Of a DNA stretch of 64,000 bases, positions 7,078 to 15,934 are shown in pieces. The first letter of the stretch is position 1. Each line of letters starts with the position of its first letter. A program made the translations under genes and the position numbers. The stretch spans positions 310,001 to 374,000 of the forward strand of contig NC_013855.1 of NCBI RefSeq assembly GCF_000010725.1. Reading direction: 5' to 3'. The DNA is from Azospirillum sp. B510 (GTDB taxonomy: Bacteria; Pseudomonadota; Alphaproteobacteria; Azospirillales; Azospirillaceae). A model generated the notes under the pieces. It saw nothing but the letters and a program-made list of their open reading frames with translations. It searched no databases and was not told the DNA's origin.

Positions 7078-9020
7078 TGTCCGCCGTCCCCCTTCCCGAT
7101 CTGGTCGTCAACGACACCCTGCCGAAGCTGCTGGCCCTGCATGCGCGTGAGCATGGCGGCGACATCGCCATGCGCGAGAAGGATTTCGGCATTTGGCGCA
7201 CCTTCACCTGGGCTGATGTGCAGGCGCGTGTCCGCGCCTTCGCGCTGGGGATGACCAAGCTCGGCGTCGTGCCGGGCGAGGTCGTCGGGCTTCTCGGCGA
7301 CAACCGTCCCGACTGGGTGATGGGCGAGATCGCCACCCATGCCGTGCGCGGCTACAGCCTGGGCATCTACCGCGACGCGCTGGACGAGGAGGTCGCCTAC
7401 CTCATCACCTATGCCGATGTGAAGGTCGTCTTCGCCGAGGATGAGGAGCAGGTCGACAAGCTGCTGAACCTCGCCGACCGGCTGCCGACCTTGCGGCACA
7501 TCCTCTATTCCGACCCGCGCGGCATGCGCAAATACCACGACCCCCGCCTGATGCCGGTCACCGATCTTGTGGCCATGGGGGAGGAGCTGCATGCGCGGCA
7601 GCCGAATCTCTACGACCGCATGGTCGCGGCGACGAAGGGCGAGGAGGTGGCGATCCTCTGCACCACGTCCGGCACCACGTCCAACCCGAAGATGGCGATG
7701 CTGCCGGCCGGGCGGCTGATCCGCCATGTCGCCAGCTACCTGTCGGCCGATCCCAAGGGGCCGGAGGATGACTATGTCTCGGTCCTGCCGCTGTCCTGGA
7801 TCATGGAGCAGGTCTATGCGGTCGGCATGGGGATGGTGTCGCGGATGCGCGTGAACTTCGTCGAGGAAGCCGAGACGATGATGCATGATTTCCGCGAGAT
7901 CGGGCCGACCTTCGTGCTGTTCGCCCCCCGCCTGTGGGAGCAGATCGCCGCCGATGTGCGCGCCCGCATGATGGACGCCTCGCCCTTCAAGCAGAAGATG
8001 TTCGACCTTGGCATGAAGCTGGGGCTGGAGGCGCTGGCGAAGGGGCGGCGCTCGGCGATGGCCGACGCCATCCTGTTCAAGGCGCTGCGCGACCGGCTGG
8101 GCTTCACCAACCTGAAATCGGCGGCGACCGGCGGTGCGGCGCTCGGGCCCGACACCTTCAAATTCTTCCAGGCGCTGGGCGTCCCGCTGCGCCAGATCTA
8201 CGGCCAGACCGAGACGATGGGTGCCTATACCGTCCATCGCGGCGCCGACGTCGATTTCGACACGGTCGGCGTGCCGTTCGACGGCGGCATCGAGGTGAAG
8301 GTGATCGACCCCGACCACAACGGCGTCGGCGAGATCGTCACCCGCCATCCCAACATGTTCGCCGGCTATTACCGCAACGAGACGGCGACCGTCGCCGACA
8401 TGCGCGACGGCTGGATGCACACCGGCGACGCCGGCTTCTTCGACAAGAAGGGCCATCTGGTCATCATCGACCGCATCAAGGACATCGCCACGACCGCCAA
8501 GGGCGACCGCTTCAGCCCGCAATATATCGAGAACAAGCTGAAGTTCAGCCCCTATGTGGCCGAGGCGGTGATCCTGGGCGACAAGCGCGACTATCTGTCG
8601 GCGATCATCTGCATCCGTTTCCCAATCGTGTCGAAATGGGCGGAGAAGAACCGCATCGCCTTCACCACATACTCCGACCTGTCGTCGAAGCAGGAGGTCT
8701 ACGATCTGCTGCGGGCGGAGGTGGAGCGGGTGAACCGGACGCTTCCCGACTACCAGCGCATCTCGAAGTTCCTGTTGCTCTACAAGGAGCTGGACGCCGA
8801 TGACGGCGAGCTGACCCGCACCCGCAAGGTGCGTCGTGGTGTCATCGCCGAGAAATACGGCAGCATCATCGACAGCATCTATGCCGGCCAGCCGAAGATC
8901 GGCGTCGACACCACCATCGCCTTCCAGGACGGCACCAAACAGCGCATCCGCACGACGCTGACCGTCATCGACCTTGTGTCCGGCGCTGCCAAGGAGCCGC
9001 GGCAGACGGTCGCGGCGTAA
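7077..9020 (+). CDS. Long-chain-type acyl-CoA synthetase (AMP-forming)
   Basis: 647 aa, the size of long-chain/FadD15-type ligases. Adenylation motifs are intact: TTSGTTSNPKM (phosphate loop), YGQTETMG, WMHTGDAGFFD, IDRIKDIATTAKGDRFSP, and a C-terminal lysine region near TRTRKVRR. It should activate a carboxylic acid to its CoA thioester. ATG 7077 is preferred over GTG 7074 because AAGGAGGT lies six bases before it. Lying inside a transporter operon, it probably traps the imported acid as a CoA ester. The substrate (aromatic, dicarboxylic or fatty acid) cannot be told from sequence alone. Confidence 0.9.
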   Translation: MSAVPLPDLVVNDTLPKLLALHAREHGGDIAMREKDFGIWRTFTWADVQARVRAFALGMTKLGVVPGEVVGLLGDNRPDWVMGEIATHAVRGYSLGIYRDALDEEVAYLITYADVKVVFAEDEEQVDKLLNLADRLPTLRHILYSDPRGMRKYHDPRLMPVTDLVAMGEELHARQPNLYDRMVAATKGEEVAILCTTSGTTSNPKMAMLPAGRLIRHVASYLSADPKGPEDDYVSVLPLSWIMEQVYAVGMGMVSRMRVNFVEEAETMMHDFREIGPTFVLFAPRLWEQIAADVRARMMDASPFKQKMFDLGMKLGLEALAKGRRSAMADAILFKALRDRLGFTNLKSAATGGAALGPDTFKFFQALGVPLRQIYGQTETMGAYTVHRGADVDFDTVGVPFDGGIEVKVIDPDHNGVGEIVTRHPNMFAGYYRNETATVADMRDGWMHTGDAGFFDKKGHLVIIDRIKDIATTAKGDRFSPQYIENKLKFSPYVAEAVILGDKRDYLSAIICIRFPIVSKWAEKNRIAFTTYSDLSSKQEVYDLLRAEVERVNRTLPDYQRISKFLLLYKELDADDGELTRTRKVRRGVIAEKYGSIIDSIYAGQPKIGVDTTIAFQDGTKQRIRTTLTVIDLVSGAAKEPRQTVAA

Positions 9021-9046
9021 GGAGCGCGCGATGCAAACCGCCAATC

Positions 9047-9195
9047 AAACCCTCCCCCGTCCCGGGCGAGGGAGGGGACCCGTGCGCAGCACGGGGAGGG
9101 TGAGGGGTCCGGCAAAGAACGGGCGTCCTGATCCTTGGAAGCCCCCTCACCCGACCGCTTCGCGGTCCCCCTCTCCCGGGGCGGGAGAGGGACAG
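9047..9195. repeat. Palindromic GC-rich intergenic repeat inside the operon
   Basis: The 189-bp gap between the ligase and livH contains two mirror-image blocks: a left one ending GGGTGAGGGG (9098-9107) and a right one starting CCCCTCACCC (9143-9152) followed by CTCTCCCGGGGCGGGAGAGG. This has the look of REP-like mosaic elements common between genes of high-GC proteobacteria. Folded in the transcript it could alter mRNA stability or coupling between the two genes. Confidence 0.65.
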
Positions 9196-9209
9196 AAAGA
9201 GGCCACGCC

Positions 9210-10097
9210 ATGACCCTTCTCTTCCAGCTTCTCGTCAACGGCCTGATCGTCGGCGCGCTGTATGGCGTGGTCGCCATGTCCTTCGTGCTGATCTACAAGG
9301 CCAGTCGCATCGTCAACTTCGCGCAGGGCGAATTCCTGCTGATCGGCGCCTGGACCTGCTGGTGGCTGCTGACCAGCTGGCAGTTGCCCTTCTGGATCGG
9401 CTTCCCGATCACGCTGGCCTTCATGCTGGCCTTCGGCGTCATCCTCCAGATCGTGGTGCTGCGGCCGATGATCGGCGAGCCGATCATCTCGGTCATCATG
9501 GTGACGATCGGCCTGTCCATCGTCTTCCAGGCGGCGATGAAATGGATGTTCGGCGTCTTCGCCAAGCCCTTCCCGCCGATCTTCGCCAGCCCGACCATGA
9601 ACCTGTTCGGGCTGGAGGTGCAGACCGTCTATGTCATGTCGCTGGTCATCTCGATCCTGATCATGGCGGGCTTCGGCTGGTTCTTCAAATATTCGCGGGT
9701 CGGCCTCGCCATGCGGGCCACCGCCTTCGACCAGCAGGTGGCGCAGTCGCTCGGCATCTCGGTCCGCCACATGTTCGCGATGAGCTGGGCGATCTCCGCC
9801 ATGGTGTCGGCGGTGGCCGGCGTCACGGTGGGCGTGGTCAACGGCGTGTCGTCGGCCCTGTCCTTCTTCGGCATCAAGGTGTTTCCGGCGGTGATCCTCG
9901 GCGGACTCGACAGCGTCATCGGCGCCGTGGTCGGCGGCCTGATCGTCGGCGTGCTGGAGAACATGGCGCACTACCTCGACAGCCAGTGGCTGAACTGGGG
10001 CAACATGTACGAGATCGCGCCCTTCTACGTCCTGATCGCCATCCTGATGATCAAGCCCTACGGCCTGTTCGGCACCAAAGACATCGAGCGCGTGTGA
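9210..10097 (+). CDS. livH: Branched-chain-type ABC transporter permease (LivH family)
   Basis: 295 aa and strongly hydrophobic, with about eight membrane segments. Family motifs: LVNGLIVGALYGVVAMSFVL near the N-terminus, YKASRIVNFAQGEFLLIGAW, and the EAA-like cytoplasmic loop region VRHMFAMSWAISA. The start at 9210 follows GAAAGAGG and begins MTLLFQLLVNG; an upstream open frame to 9135 reads through the palindromic repeat and was discarded. It forms the inner-membrane channel with the next gene. Confidence 0.92.
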   Translation: MTLLFQLLVNGLIVGALYGVVAMSFVLIYKASRIVNFAQGEFLLIGAWTCWWLLTSWQLPFWIGFPITLAFMLAFGVILQIVVLRPMIGEPIISVIMVTIGLSIVFQAAMKWMFGVFAKPFPPIFASPTMNLFGLEVQTVYVMSLVISILIMAGFGWFFKYSRVGLAMRATAFDQQVAQSLGISVRHMFAMSWAISAMVSAVAGVTVGVVNGVSSALSFFGIKVFPAVILGGLDSVIGAVVGGLIVGVLENMAHYLDSQWLNWGNMYEIAPFYVLIAILMIKPYGLFGTKDIERV

Positions 10098-10104
10098 GGA
10101 CCCC

Positions 10105-11178
10105 ATGGCATCCGTCAGCATCATCCCGAGCGGCGACTACAAGACCTCCTACGGGTCCGACACCACCATCTTCCCGACCAGGACCAGCCGCAACTTCGCG
10201 ATCCTGGGCGTGGTCCTGCTGCTGGCTTGCCCGGCCTTCATGGACCGCTACTGGCTCAGCCTGCTGATCCAGATCGGCTATCTCGGCATCGCCGCGCTGG
10301 GCCTCAACATCCTGGTCGGCTTCACCGGCCAGATCTCCATCGGCCATTCCGCCTTCTTCGGCTTCGGCGCCTTCGCCTCGGCCTGGGCCAGCAACAGCCT
10401 GGGCGTTCCGGTGGCGCTCGCCATCCCGCTGGCCGGCATGATGACGACACTGGTCGGGCTGCTGTTCGGCATGCCGGCGGCGCGGCTGAAGGGCCTGTAT
10501 CTCGCCATCGCAACGCTGGCGGCGCAGTATATCCTTCAGGATTTCTTCGCGCGGGCCGACTGGTTCACCGGCGGCACCGCCGGCACCATCGCCGAGCCGC
10601 TGACCATCCTCGGCTTCGCCTTCGACACCGACGAGCGCTTCTTCTATGTGGCGCTGGTGGCGCTGGTGGTGATGTACATCCTCGCCACCAACCTGATGCG
10701 GACCCGCGACGGCCGCGCCCTGGTGGCGGTGCGCGACCATTATCTCTCGGCCGAGATCATGGGCATCAACCTGACGAAGTACCGGACGATGTCCTTTGGC
10801 ATCTCCGCCTTCTACGCCGGCATCGGCGGCGCGCTGTACGCCCATTATCTCCAGTTCGTGTCGGTCGAGGGCTTCACCATCCTCTTCTCGATCCAGTTCC
10901 TTGGCATGATCATCATCGGCGGACTGGGCTCGATCATGGGCACGCTGATGGGCACCGCCTTCATGGTCTTCCTGCCCGAAGCGATGCAGGCGCTGACCAA
11001 GCTGGTAAGCGGCACCGCCATCGATACCGCGCTGAACCTGAAGGACAACATCGCCTTTCTGCGCGAGATGTCGATCGGCCTCGTCATCATTCTGTTCCTG
11101 GTGTTCGAGCCCGACGGGCTGGCCCACCGCTGGAAGCAGATCAAGGCCTATTGGAAGCTCTATCCCTTCTCGCACTGA
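10105..11178 (+). CDS. livM: Branched-chain-type ABC transporter permease (LivM family)
   Basis: 357 aa with an N-terminal soluble stretch of about 30 residues and then multiple membrane spans. The signature IGYLGIAALGLNILVGFTGQ followed by ISIGHSAFFGFGAFAS is characteristic of LivM. RTRDGRALVAVRDHYLSAEI is the cytoplasmic coupling loop. ATG 10105 is eight bases after the livH stop with AGGA upstream. It partners LivH in the same importer. Confidence 0.92.
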   Translation: MASVSIIPSGDYKTSYGSDTTIFPTRTSRNFAILGVVLLLACPAFMDRYWLSLLIQIGYLGIAALGLNILVGFTGQISIGHSAFFGFGAFASAWASNSLGVPVALAIPLAGMMTTLVGLLFGMPAARLKGLYLAIATLAAQYILQDFFARADWFTGGTAGTIAEPLTILGFAFDTDERFFYVALVALVVMYILATNLMRTRDGRALVAVRDHYLSAEIMGINLTKYRTMSFGISAFYAGIGGALYAHYLQFVSVEGFTILFSIQFLGMIIIGGLGSIMGTLMGTAFMVFLPEAMQALTKLVSGTAIDTALNLKDNIAFLREMSIGLVIILFLVFEPDGLAHRWKQIKAYWKLYPFSH

Positions 11179-11231
11179 CGCGTACGCTTTTGCCGATCAA
11201 CGAACAGAACAGACTGGGGAGTCAACGCACC

Positions 11232-12512
11232 ATGTCGATCAGGACCGCGCTCTTCGCCACCTCCGCCCTTCTGCTGGCGACCTCCGCCACGGCATATGCC
11301 GACATCCCGGTCGGCCATCTGGCGGACCAGTCCGGCGCCACCTCCGACGTCGGCGTGCCCTATGCCCAGGGTGTGGCGGACGCGCTGGCCTACATCAACT
11401 CCAAGGGCGGCATCAACGGCACCAAGCTTGCGGTCGACAGCGTCGATTACGGCTATCAGGCGCCGCGCGCCATCAGCCAGTACAAGAAATGGTCGTCGGG
11501 CAGCGACAAGATCGCGGCCCTCCAGGGCTGGGGCACCGCCGACACCGAGGCGCTGACCGGCTTCGTCGGCAAGGACGAGATCCCGGCCTATTCCGGCTCC
11601 TACTCCGGCCATCTGACCGACCCGACCGGCAAGGGCCCGCACGGCTCCAAGCCGGCGCCTTACAACTTCTTCTATGGTCCCTCCTATTCCGACGCGCTGC
11701 GCGGCATGCTGATGTGGGCGGCCGACGATTGGAAGAAGCAGGGCGGCCAGGGCAAGCCGAAATATGTCCATATGGGCGCCAACCACCCCTATCCCAACGC
11801 GCCGAAGGATGCCGGCGAGCAGCTGGCCAAGGAGCTGGGCTTCGACGTGCTGCCGGCCGTGCAGTTCGCCCTGACCCCCGGCGATTACACAGCCCAGTGC
11901 CTGACGCTGAAGCAGGCCGGTGCCAATTACGCCTATCTCGGCAACACCGCCGGCTCCAACATCTCGGTGCTGAAGGCTTGCCAGACGGTCGGCGCCAAGG
12001 TCCAGTTCATGGGCAATGTCTGGGGCATGGACGAGAACGCCGCCAAGGCCGCCGGCTCGGCCGCCGATGGCGTGGTGTTCCCGATGCGCACGGCGGTGAC
12101 CTGGAATGCGGATGTTCCGGGCATGAAGACGCTGAAGGAGATTTCCAAGCTCTCCGACGCCGCGGGCACAGCCTATCGCCCGGTGCATTACATGGCCGGC
12201 GTCTGCACCGCCTTCTACATGAAGGAGGCGATGGACTGGGCCTCGAAGAACGGCGGCGTCACCGGCCCGAACATCCGCAAGGCGATGTACCAGAACAAGG
12301 ATTGGGTGCCCGCCGGGCTGGAGGGTGTGTGCGTTCCCTCGACCTGGACCGACACCGACCATCGCGGCATGACGGCGGTCAACATTTACCGCGCCAAGGT
12401 GTCGGGTGACACCGGCGCCAGCGTCGATGATCTGGTCAAGGCCGGCACCATCAAGCTGGAGAAGCTGACGACCGTCGACGTCCCGCGCAAGCCGGAGTGG
12501 CTGGGCTGGTGA
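11232..12512 (+). CDS. Periplasmic substrate-binding protein of the ABC transporter
   Basis: 426 aa. A clear Sec signal peptide (MSIRTALFATSALLLATSATAYA) precedes the mature start DIPVGHLADQSGATSDVG. The body is a type I periplasmic binding fold of the LivJ/amide-urea family (GVPYAQGVADALAYINSKGG, AGSNISVLKACQTVGAKVQF). The ATG at 11232 has GGGGAGT nine bases upstream; a much longer open frame reading back into livM is an overlap artefact. It selects the ligand for import. The long form with YSGSYSGHLTDP resembles binding proteins for aromatic or organic acids more than LivJ, but the ligand is not determined. Confidence 0.9.
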   Translation: MSIRTALFATSALLLATSATAYADIPVGHLADQSGATSDVGVPYAQGVADALAYINSKGGINGTKLAVDSVDYGYQAPRAISQYKKWSSGSDKIAALQGWGTADTEALTGFVGKDEIPAYSGSYSGHLTDPTGKGPHGSKPAPYNFFYGPSYSDALRGMLMWAADDWKKQGGQGKPKYVHMGANHPYPNAPKDAGEQLAKELGFDVLPAVQFALTPGDYTAQCLTLKQAGANYAYLGNTAGSNISVLKACQTVGAKVQFMGNVWGMDENAAKAAGSAADGVVFPMRTAVTWNADVPGMKTLKEISKLSDAAGTAYRPVHYMAGVCTAFYMKEAMDWASKNGGVTGPNIRKAMYQNKDWVPAGLEGVCVPSTWTDTDHRGMTAVNIYRAKVSGDTGASVDDLVKAGTIKLEKLTTVDVPRKPEWLGW

Positions 12513-12655
12513 GCCGTTGAATGTCCGGCGCCTCCGCCCCGTCCCGGCGGGGGCGCCCCCTTTCTTCCAAATCGTTCAGGTGCCGCATGCCGATCACCGC
12601 CACGGCCGCTTCGACCAGCGCTTTCGTAGTACCGCCAATCACGGCGGCGAAGCGG

Positions 12656-13441
12656 ATGATGCTGTCCGTCAACAACATCGAGGTCGTCTACAACGATGTG
12701 ATCCTTGTCCTCCGCGGTCTCAGCCTGGAGGTGCCGGAGGGGGAGATCGTGGCTCTGCTCGGTGCCAATGGTGCGGGCAAATCGACGACGCTGAAAGCGA
12801 TCTCCGGCCTGCTCAAGACCGAGGATGGCGAGGTCACCCGTGGCGATATCACCTTCAATGGCGAGCGCATCAACGGAATCGACCCCGACCGGATCGTCCG
12901 CAAGGGCATCTTCCAGGTGATGGAGGGCCGGCGCATCATCGCCGACATGACCTGTCTGGAGAATCTGCGGCTCGGCGCCTACACCCGCCGCGACAATGGG
13001 GTGAAGGACGATCTCGACATGGTCTTCAGCTATTTCCCCCGGCTGAAGGAGCGCACCGGCCTCGCCGGCTATCTGTCCGGCGGCGAGCAGCAGATGCTGG
13101 CGATCGGCCGTGCGATGATGGCCCGGCCGAAGCTGATCCTGATGGACGAGCCCAGCATGGGCCTGTCGCCGCTGATGGTGAAGGAGGTGTTCAGCATCGT
13201 CCAGCAGATCAACAAGGATCTCGGCGTCACCATCCTGCTGGTGGAGCAGAACGCCCGCATGGCCCTCCAGGCGGCGACGCGCGGCTACATCATGGAGAAC
13301 GGCAAGGTCGTGCTGGACGGCACCGCCGAGGAGCTGCGCAACAATGAGGACGTGAAGGAATTCTACCTCGGCGGTGGCAACGAGGAGCGCAAGAGCTTCA
13401 AGAACCTCAAGAGCTTCAAGCGGCGCAAGCGCTGGATTTGA
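12656..13441 (+). CDS. livF: Branched-chain-type ABC transporter ATPase (LivF family)
   Basis: 261 aa from the ATG at 12656 (MMLSVNNIEVVYND); a longer frame from 12521 adds 45 residues unlike any LivF N-terminus. Walker A LLGANGAGKST, the LivF-specific VMEGRRIIADMTCLENL, signature LSGGEQQMLAIGRAMM and Walker B LILMDEPSMGLSP. The C-terminal extension is unusually lysine/arginine-rich and repetitive (SFKNLKSFKRRKRWI), beyond the normal LivF end. It is the second ATPase of the heterodimer with LivG. Confidence 0.9.
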   Translation: MMLSVNNIEVVYNDVILVLRGLSLEVPEGEIVALLGANGAGKSTTLKAISGLLKTEDGEVTRGDITFNGERINGIDPDRIVRKGIFQVMEGRRIIADMTCLENLRLGAYTRRDNGVKDDLDMVFSYFPRLKERTGLAGYLSGGEQQMLAIGRAMMARPKLILMDEPSMGLSPLMVKEVFSIVQQINKDLGVTILLVEQNARMALQAATRGYIMENGKVVLDGTAEELRNNEDVKEFYLGGGNEERKSFKNLKSFKRRKRWI

Positions 13442-13491
13442 GGGGCCACTCTCCGCGTCACCTCGGCCGACCCCCGAACGGACGAACGACC

Positions 13492-14721
13492 ATGACCGAT
13501 TTCCACGACGACCTCGAAACCCGTTCCCCTGACCGGCGCGAGGCCGAGCAGTTCGCGGCGCTACCCGCCCATCTGCACCACGCCAGGGACGCTAGCCCCT
13601 ATTTCCGCCGGTTGCTGGCCGACATCGACCCGGCGTCGATCCACGACCGCGCGTCGCTCGCCACCCTGCCGGTGACACGCAAGTCCGATCTGATCGCCTT
13701 GCAGCAGGCCAACCCGCCCTTCGGCGGTCTGGCTGCGGTTGAGATCGGCCGGCTGGCCCGCGTCTTCGCCTCGCCCGGTCCGATCCATGATCCGGAGCCG
13801 CATGGCGTCGATCCCTGGCGCAGCGCCCGCGCGCTGTTCGCCGCCGGCTTCCGCGCCGGCGACCTCGTCCACAACTGCTTCGCCTATCACCTGACCCCGG
13901 CCGGCTCGATGTTCGAGACCGGGGCGCATGCCATCGGCTGCGCCGTCATTCCCGCCGGCACCGGCAACAGCGAGATGCAGGCCCAGGTCGTCGCCAGCCT
14001 GAGGCCGCGCGGCTATGTCGGCACGCCCGACTTCCTGAAGGTCATCCTGGAGAAGGGCGACGCGCTGGGGCTGGACGTCTCGTCGATCCGCATCGCCAGC
14101 GTGTCGGGCGGCCCCTATCTGCCCGACGCCCGCGCCTTCTACGAGTCGCGCGGGCTGGAGGTCTATCAATGCTATGGCACCGCCGATCTCGGCATCGTCG
14201 CCTATGAGACGACGGCAAGGTCCGGTCTGGTGGTGAATGAGGGCTGCATCGTCGAGATCGTCCGCCCCGGCACCGGCGACCCGGTTCCAGACGGCGAGGT
14301 CGGCGAGATGGTGGTCACCATCTTCAACCCGGCCTATCCGCTGATCCGCTTCGCCACCGGCGACCTGTCGGCGGTGCTGCCGGGCGCCAGCCCCTGTGGC
14401 CGGACCAACATGCGGCTGAAGGGCTGGATGGGCCGCGCCGACCAGACCACCAAGGTCAAGGGCATGTTCGTCCACCCGTCCCAGGTCGCCGAGCTGCTGC
14501 GCCGCCATCCCGAGATCGCCCGCGCCCGTCTGGTCGTCGGGCGCCTGGACGCCGGCGACACCATGATTCTGCGCTGCGAAGCGGCGGAGAGCGGCGAGGC
14601 GCTCGCCGCCACCCTTCGCGAGACGCTGGCGTCGGTCACCAAGCTGAAGGGGGCGGTGGAGTTCGTGGCGCCGGGGAGTTTGCCGAATGACGGCAAGGTG
14701 ATCGACGACATGCGGGGGTGA
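13492..14721 (+). CDS. Phenylacetate-CoA-ligase-like protein (PaaK superfamily)
   Basis: 409 aa, related to PaaK: CYGTADLGIVAYE, NPAYPLIRFATGDLSAVLPG, RLKGWMGRADQTTKVKGMFV and LPNDGKVIDD are recognisable. The canonical phosphate loop (TSGTTGKP) is not present; the equivalent region reads VFASPGPIHDPEPHG. Several PaaK-like proteins next to Liv-type transporters appear to share this variant, but activity cannot be assumed. The start at 13492 (MTDFHDDLETR) is preferred over the upstream 13438, which overlaps livF. It is the last gene of the operon and may work on the same imported acid as the ligase at 7077. Confidence 0.8.
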   Translation: MTDFHDDLETRSPDRREAEQFAALPAHLHHARDASPYFRRLLADIDPASIHDRASLATLPVTRKSDLIALQQANPPFGGLAAVEIGRLARVFASPGPIHDPEPHGVDPWRSARALFAAGFRAGDLVHNCFAYHLTPAGSMFETGAHAIGCAVIPAGTGNSEMQAQVVASLRPRGYVGTPDFLKVILEKGDALGLDVSSIRIASVSGGPYLPDARAFYESRGLEVYQCYGTADLGIVAYETTARSGLVVNEGCIVEIVRPGTGDPVPDGEVGEMVVTIFNPAYPLIRFATGDLSAVLPGASPCGRTNMRLKGWMGRADQTTKVKGMFVHPSQVAELLRRHPEIARARLVVGRLDAGDTMILRCEAAESGEALAATLRETLASVTKLKGAVEFVAPGSLPNDGKVIDDMRG

Positions 14722-14725
14722 GGGT

Positions 14726-14749
14726 GTCGCGGCGGATGCCCGCCGCGAC
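14726..14749. terminator. Hairpin between convergent genes
   Basis: GTCGCGGCGG, four bases, CCGCCGCGAC: a perfect 10-bp stem between the transporter operon (plus) and the glutathione transferase gene (minus). There is no T-run, so it would act as a barrier or processing signal rather than a classic intrinsic terminator. Confidence 0.45.
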
Positions 14750-14763
14750 CGCCCTATCCCCTA

Positions 14764-15387
14764 TCAGCACTCCGCATCCGCCGACGGCATCAGCTCATAT
14801 TGCGGCTTGTAGCCCGGCTGCGCGCGGATGCGGTCGGCCCAGCTCTTCACGTTCGGATAGTCCGTCTCGTCGACGGCGGACTCGCCCAGCAGATCGATCC
14901 AGGGGAAGGCGAAGATGTCGGCGATGGTCAGCCGTTCGCCCTCGATGAAGCTGCGGCCGGCCAAATGCTGGTCGAACAGCTTCAGCCCGCTCGCCGCCGA
15001 GGCGTCGAGCCAGGGCAGGGCGTTGGCGTCGCCGTTGAACTTGCGCACGGCCCGCGCCCGCTGGACCGGCAGCAGCACGTCGGCCAGCCAGCTCAGCCAT
15101 TCGGCGATGCGCAGCGTCTCGGCCTCGTCGCGGCCGCCGAACCGGCCGGTCTGTTCGGCCAGATAGGTCAGGATCACGCTGGATTCGGAAATCGAATGGT
15201 CGCCATGCACCAGCGTCGGCACCCGGCCGAAACGGTTGATCGCATGATATTCCGGCGACTTCTGCTGGCCCGCCCGCAGGTCGAGATGGCGGTAGTGGAA
15301 GGGAATGCCGGCAAGCCGGAAGAACAGCGCGATGCGGGTCGCGGGCTGGGAATTCACATTGCCGTACAGAATGAAGGGCGCGGTCAC
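14764..15387 (-). CDS. Glutathione S-transferase family protein
   Basis: 207 aa from a GTG at 15387, which has AGGGAG nine bases upstream; the longer open frame to 15456 lacks a ribosome-binding site. The N-terminal thioredoxin-like domain (FILYGNVNSQPATRIALFFR, FGRVPTLVHGDHSISESSVI with the cis-Pro and ESS glutathione-binding motif) is followed by an all-helical domain (RLTIADIFAFPWIDL, the N-capping box). It likely conjugates or reduces electrophiles with glutathione; the specific substrate is unknown. Confidence 0.88.
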   Translation of the reverse strand: MTAPFILYGNVNSQPATRIALFFRLAGIPFHYRHLDLRAGQQKSPEYHAINRFGRVPTLVHGDHSISESSVILTYLAEQTGRFGGRDEAETLRIAEWLSWLADVLLPVQRARAVRKFNGDANALPWLDASAASGLKLFDQHLAGRSFIEGERLTIADIFAFPWIDLLGESAVDETDYPNVKSWADRIRAQPGYKPQYELMPSADAEC

Positions 15388-15535
15388 GATCTCTGTCTCC
15401 CTGATTTGCGGACCCGGCTGGACCGGCGTCCGGCGTTGCCGCGAGGATGACCTCAACCAGCCCGGCCATGCCAGTGGAAAGCGCTGGATATGTTTGTGAA
15501 CATCTCGTTGCGATGCCCACGGTGCCGTGGCCGCT

Positions 15536-15772
15536 TCAGCCGATCCGCCGCACCGTCAGCCCGGACGCGGCGATGCGGAAGCCGCCATCCTCCGTCTGCT
15601 CCACCGCCTCCCCGCCGTCGAGGCGATGGCTCTTGCCGTCCGGAACCCAGCCGGCCGGACCGCGGAAGGTCACCATCTGGATGAAGCTGGTCATCTCGAC
15701 CACCACATGGACGCTGCCGTCTTCGGCTCTCGCCTCGAAGCGGTCCGTTTCCATCTCCTGGCGCAAAGGCAT
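15536..15772 (-). CDS. Small conserved protein of unknown function
   Basis: 78 aa (MPLRQEMETDRFEARAEDGS onwards), no signal peptide or membrane segment. It is beta-rich, with VHVVVEMTSFIQMVTFRG and a C-terminal GGFRIAASGLTVRRI. The start at 15772 has GGAGAGGAAGGGG upstream; a second ATG at 15754 is also preceded by AGGAG. Codon use matches neighbouring genes. I do not recognise the family beyond small alphaproteobacterial hypotheticals. Confidence 0.6.
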   Translation of the reverse strand: MPLRQEMETDRFEARAEDGSVHVVVEMTSFIQMVTFRGPAGWVPDGKSHRLDGGEAVEQTEDGGFRIAASGLTVRRIG

Positions 15773-15934
15773 CCGCCGGCCCCTTCCTCTCCCGATGCGG
15801 TCCATAGACTGCCATGGAGCGGCGGCGGCAAGGCATAAGTTTAATTTGTGGCTTCGGCGAGGAAAGCTCGTTTGTCCGCATGTCCGGGGCTTTCTATCGT
15901 CCGGCCATCGCAACCGGGCAATTGGGGGGAAGGG

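Noticed and set aside
7005..9044. 679-codon minus-strand frame opposite the acyl-CoA ligase
   Set aside because: The plus strand carries a clear AMP-binding enzyme with all motifs; the minus frame has none.
9047..9195. CRISPR-like repeats
   Set aside because: The blocks are mirror images, only two, and without regularly spaced unique spacers.
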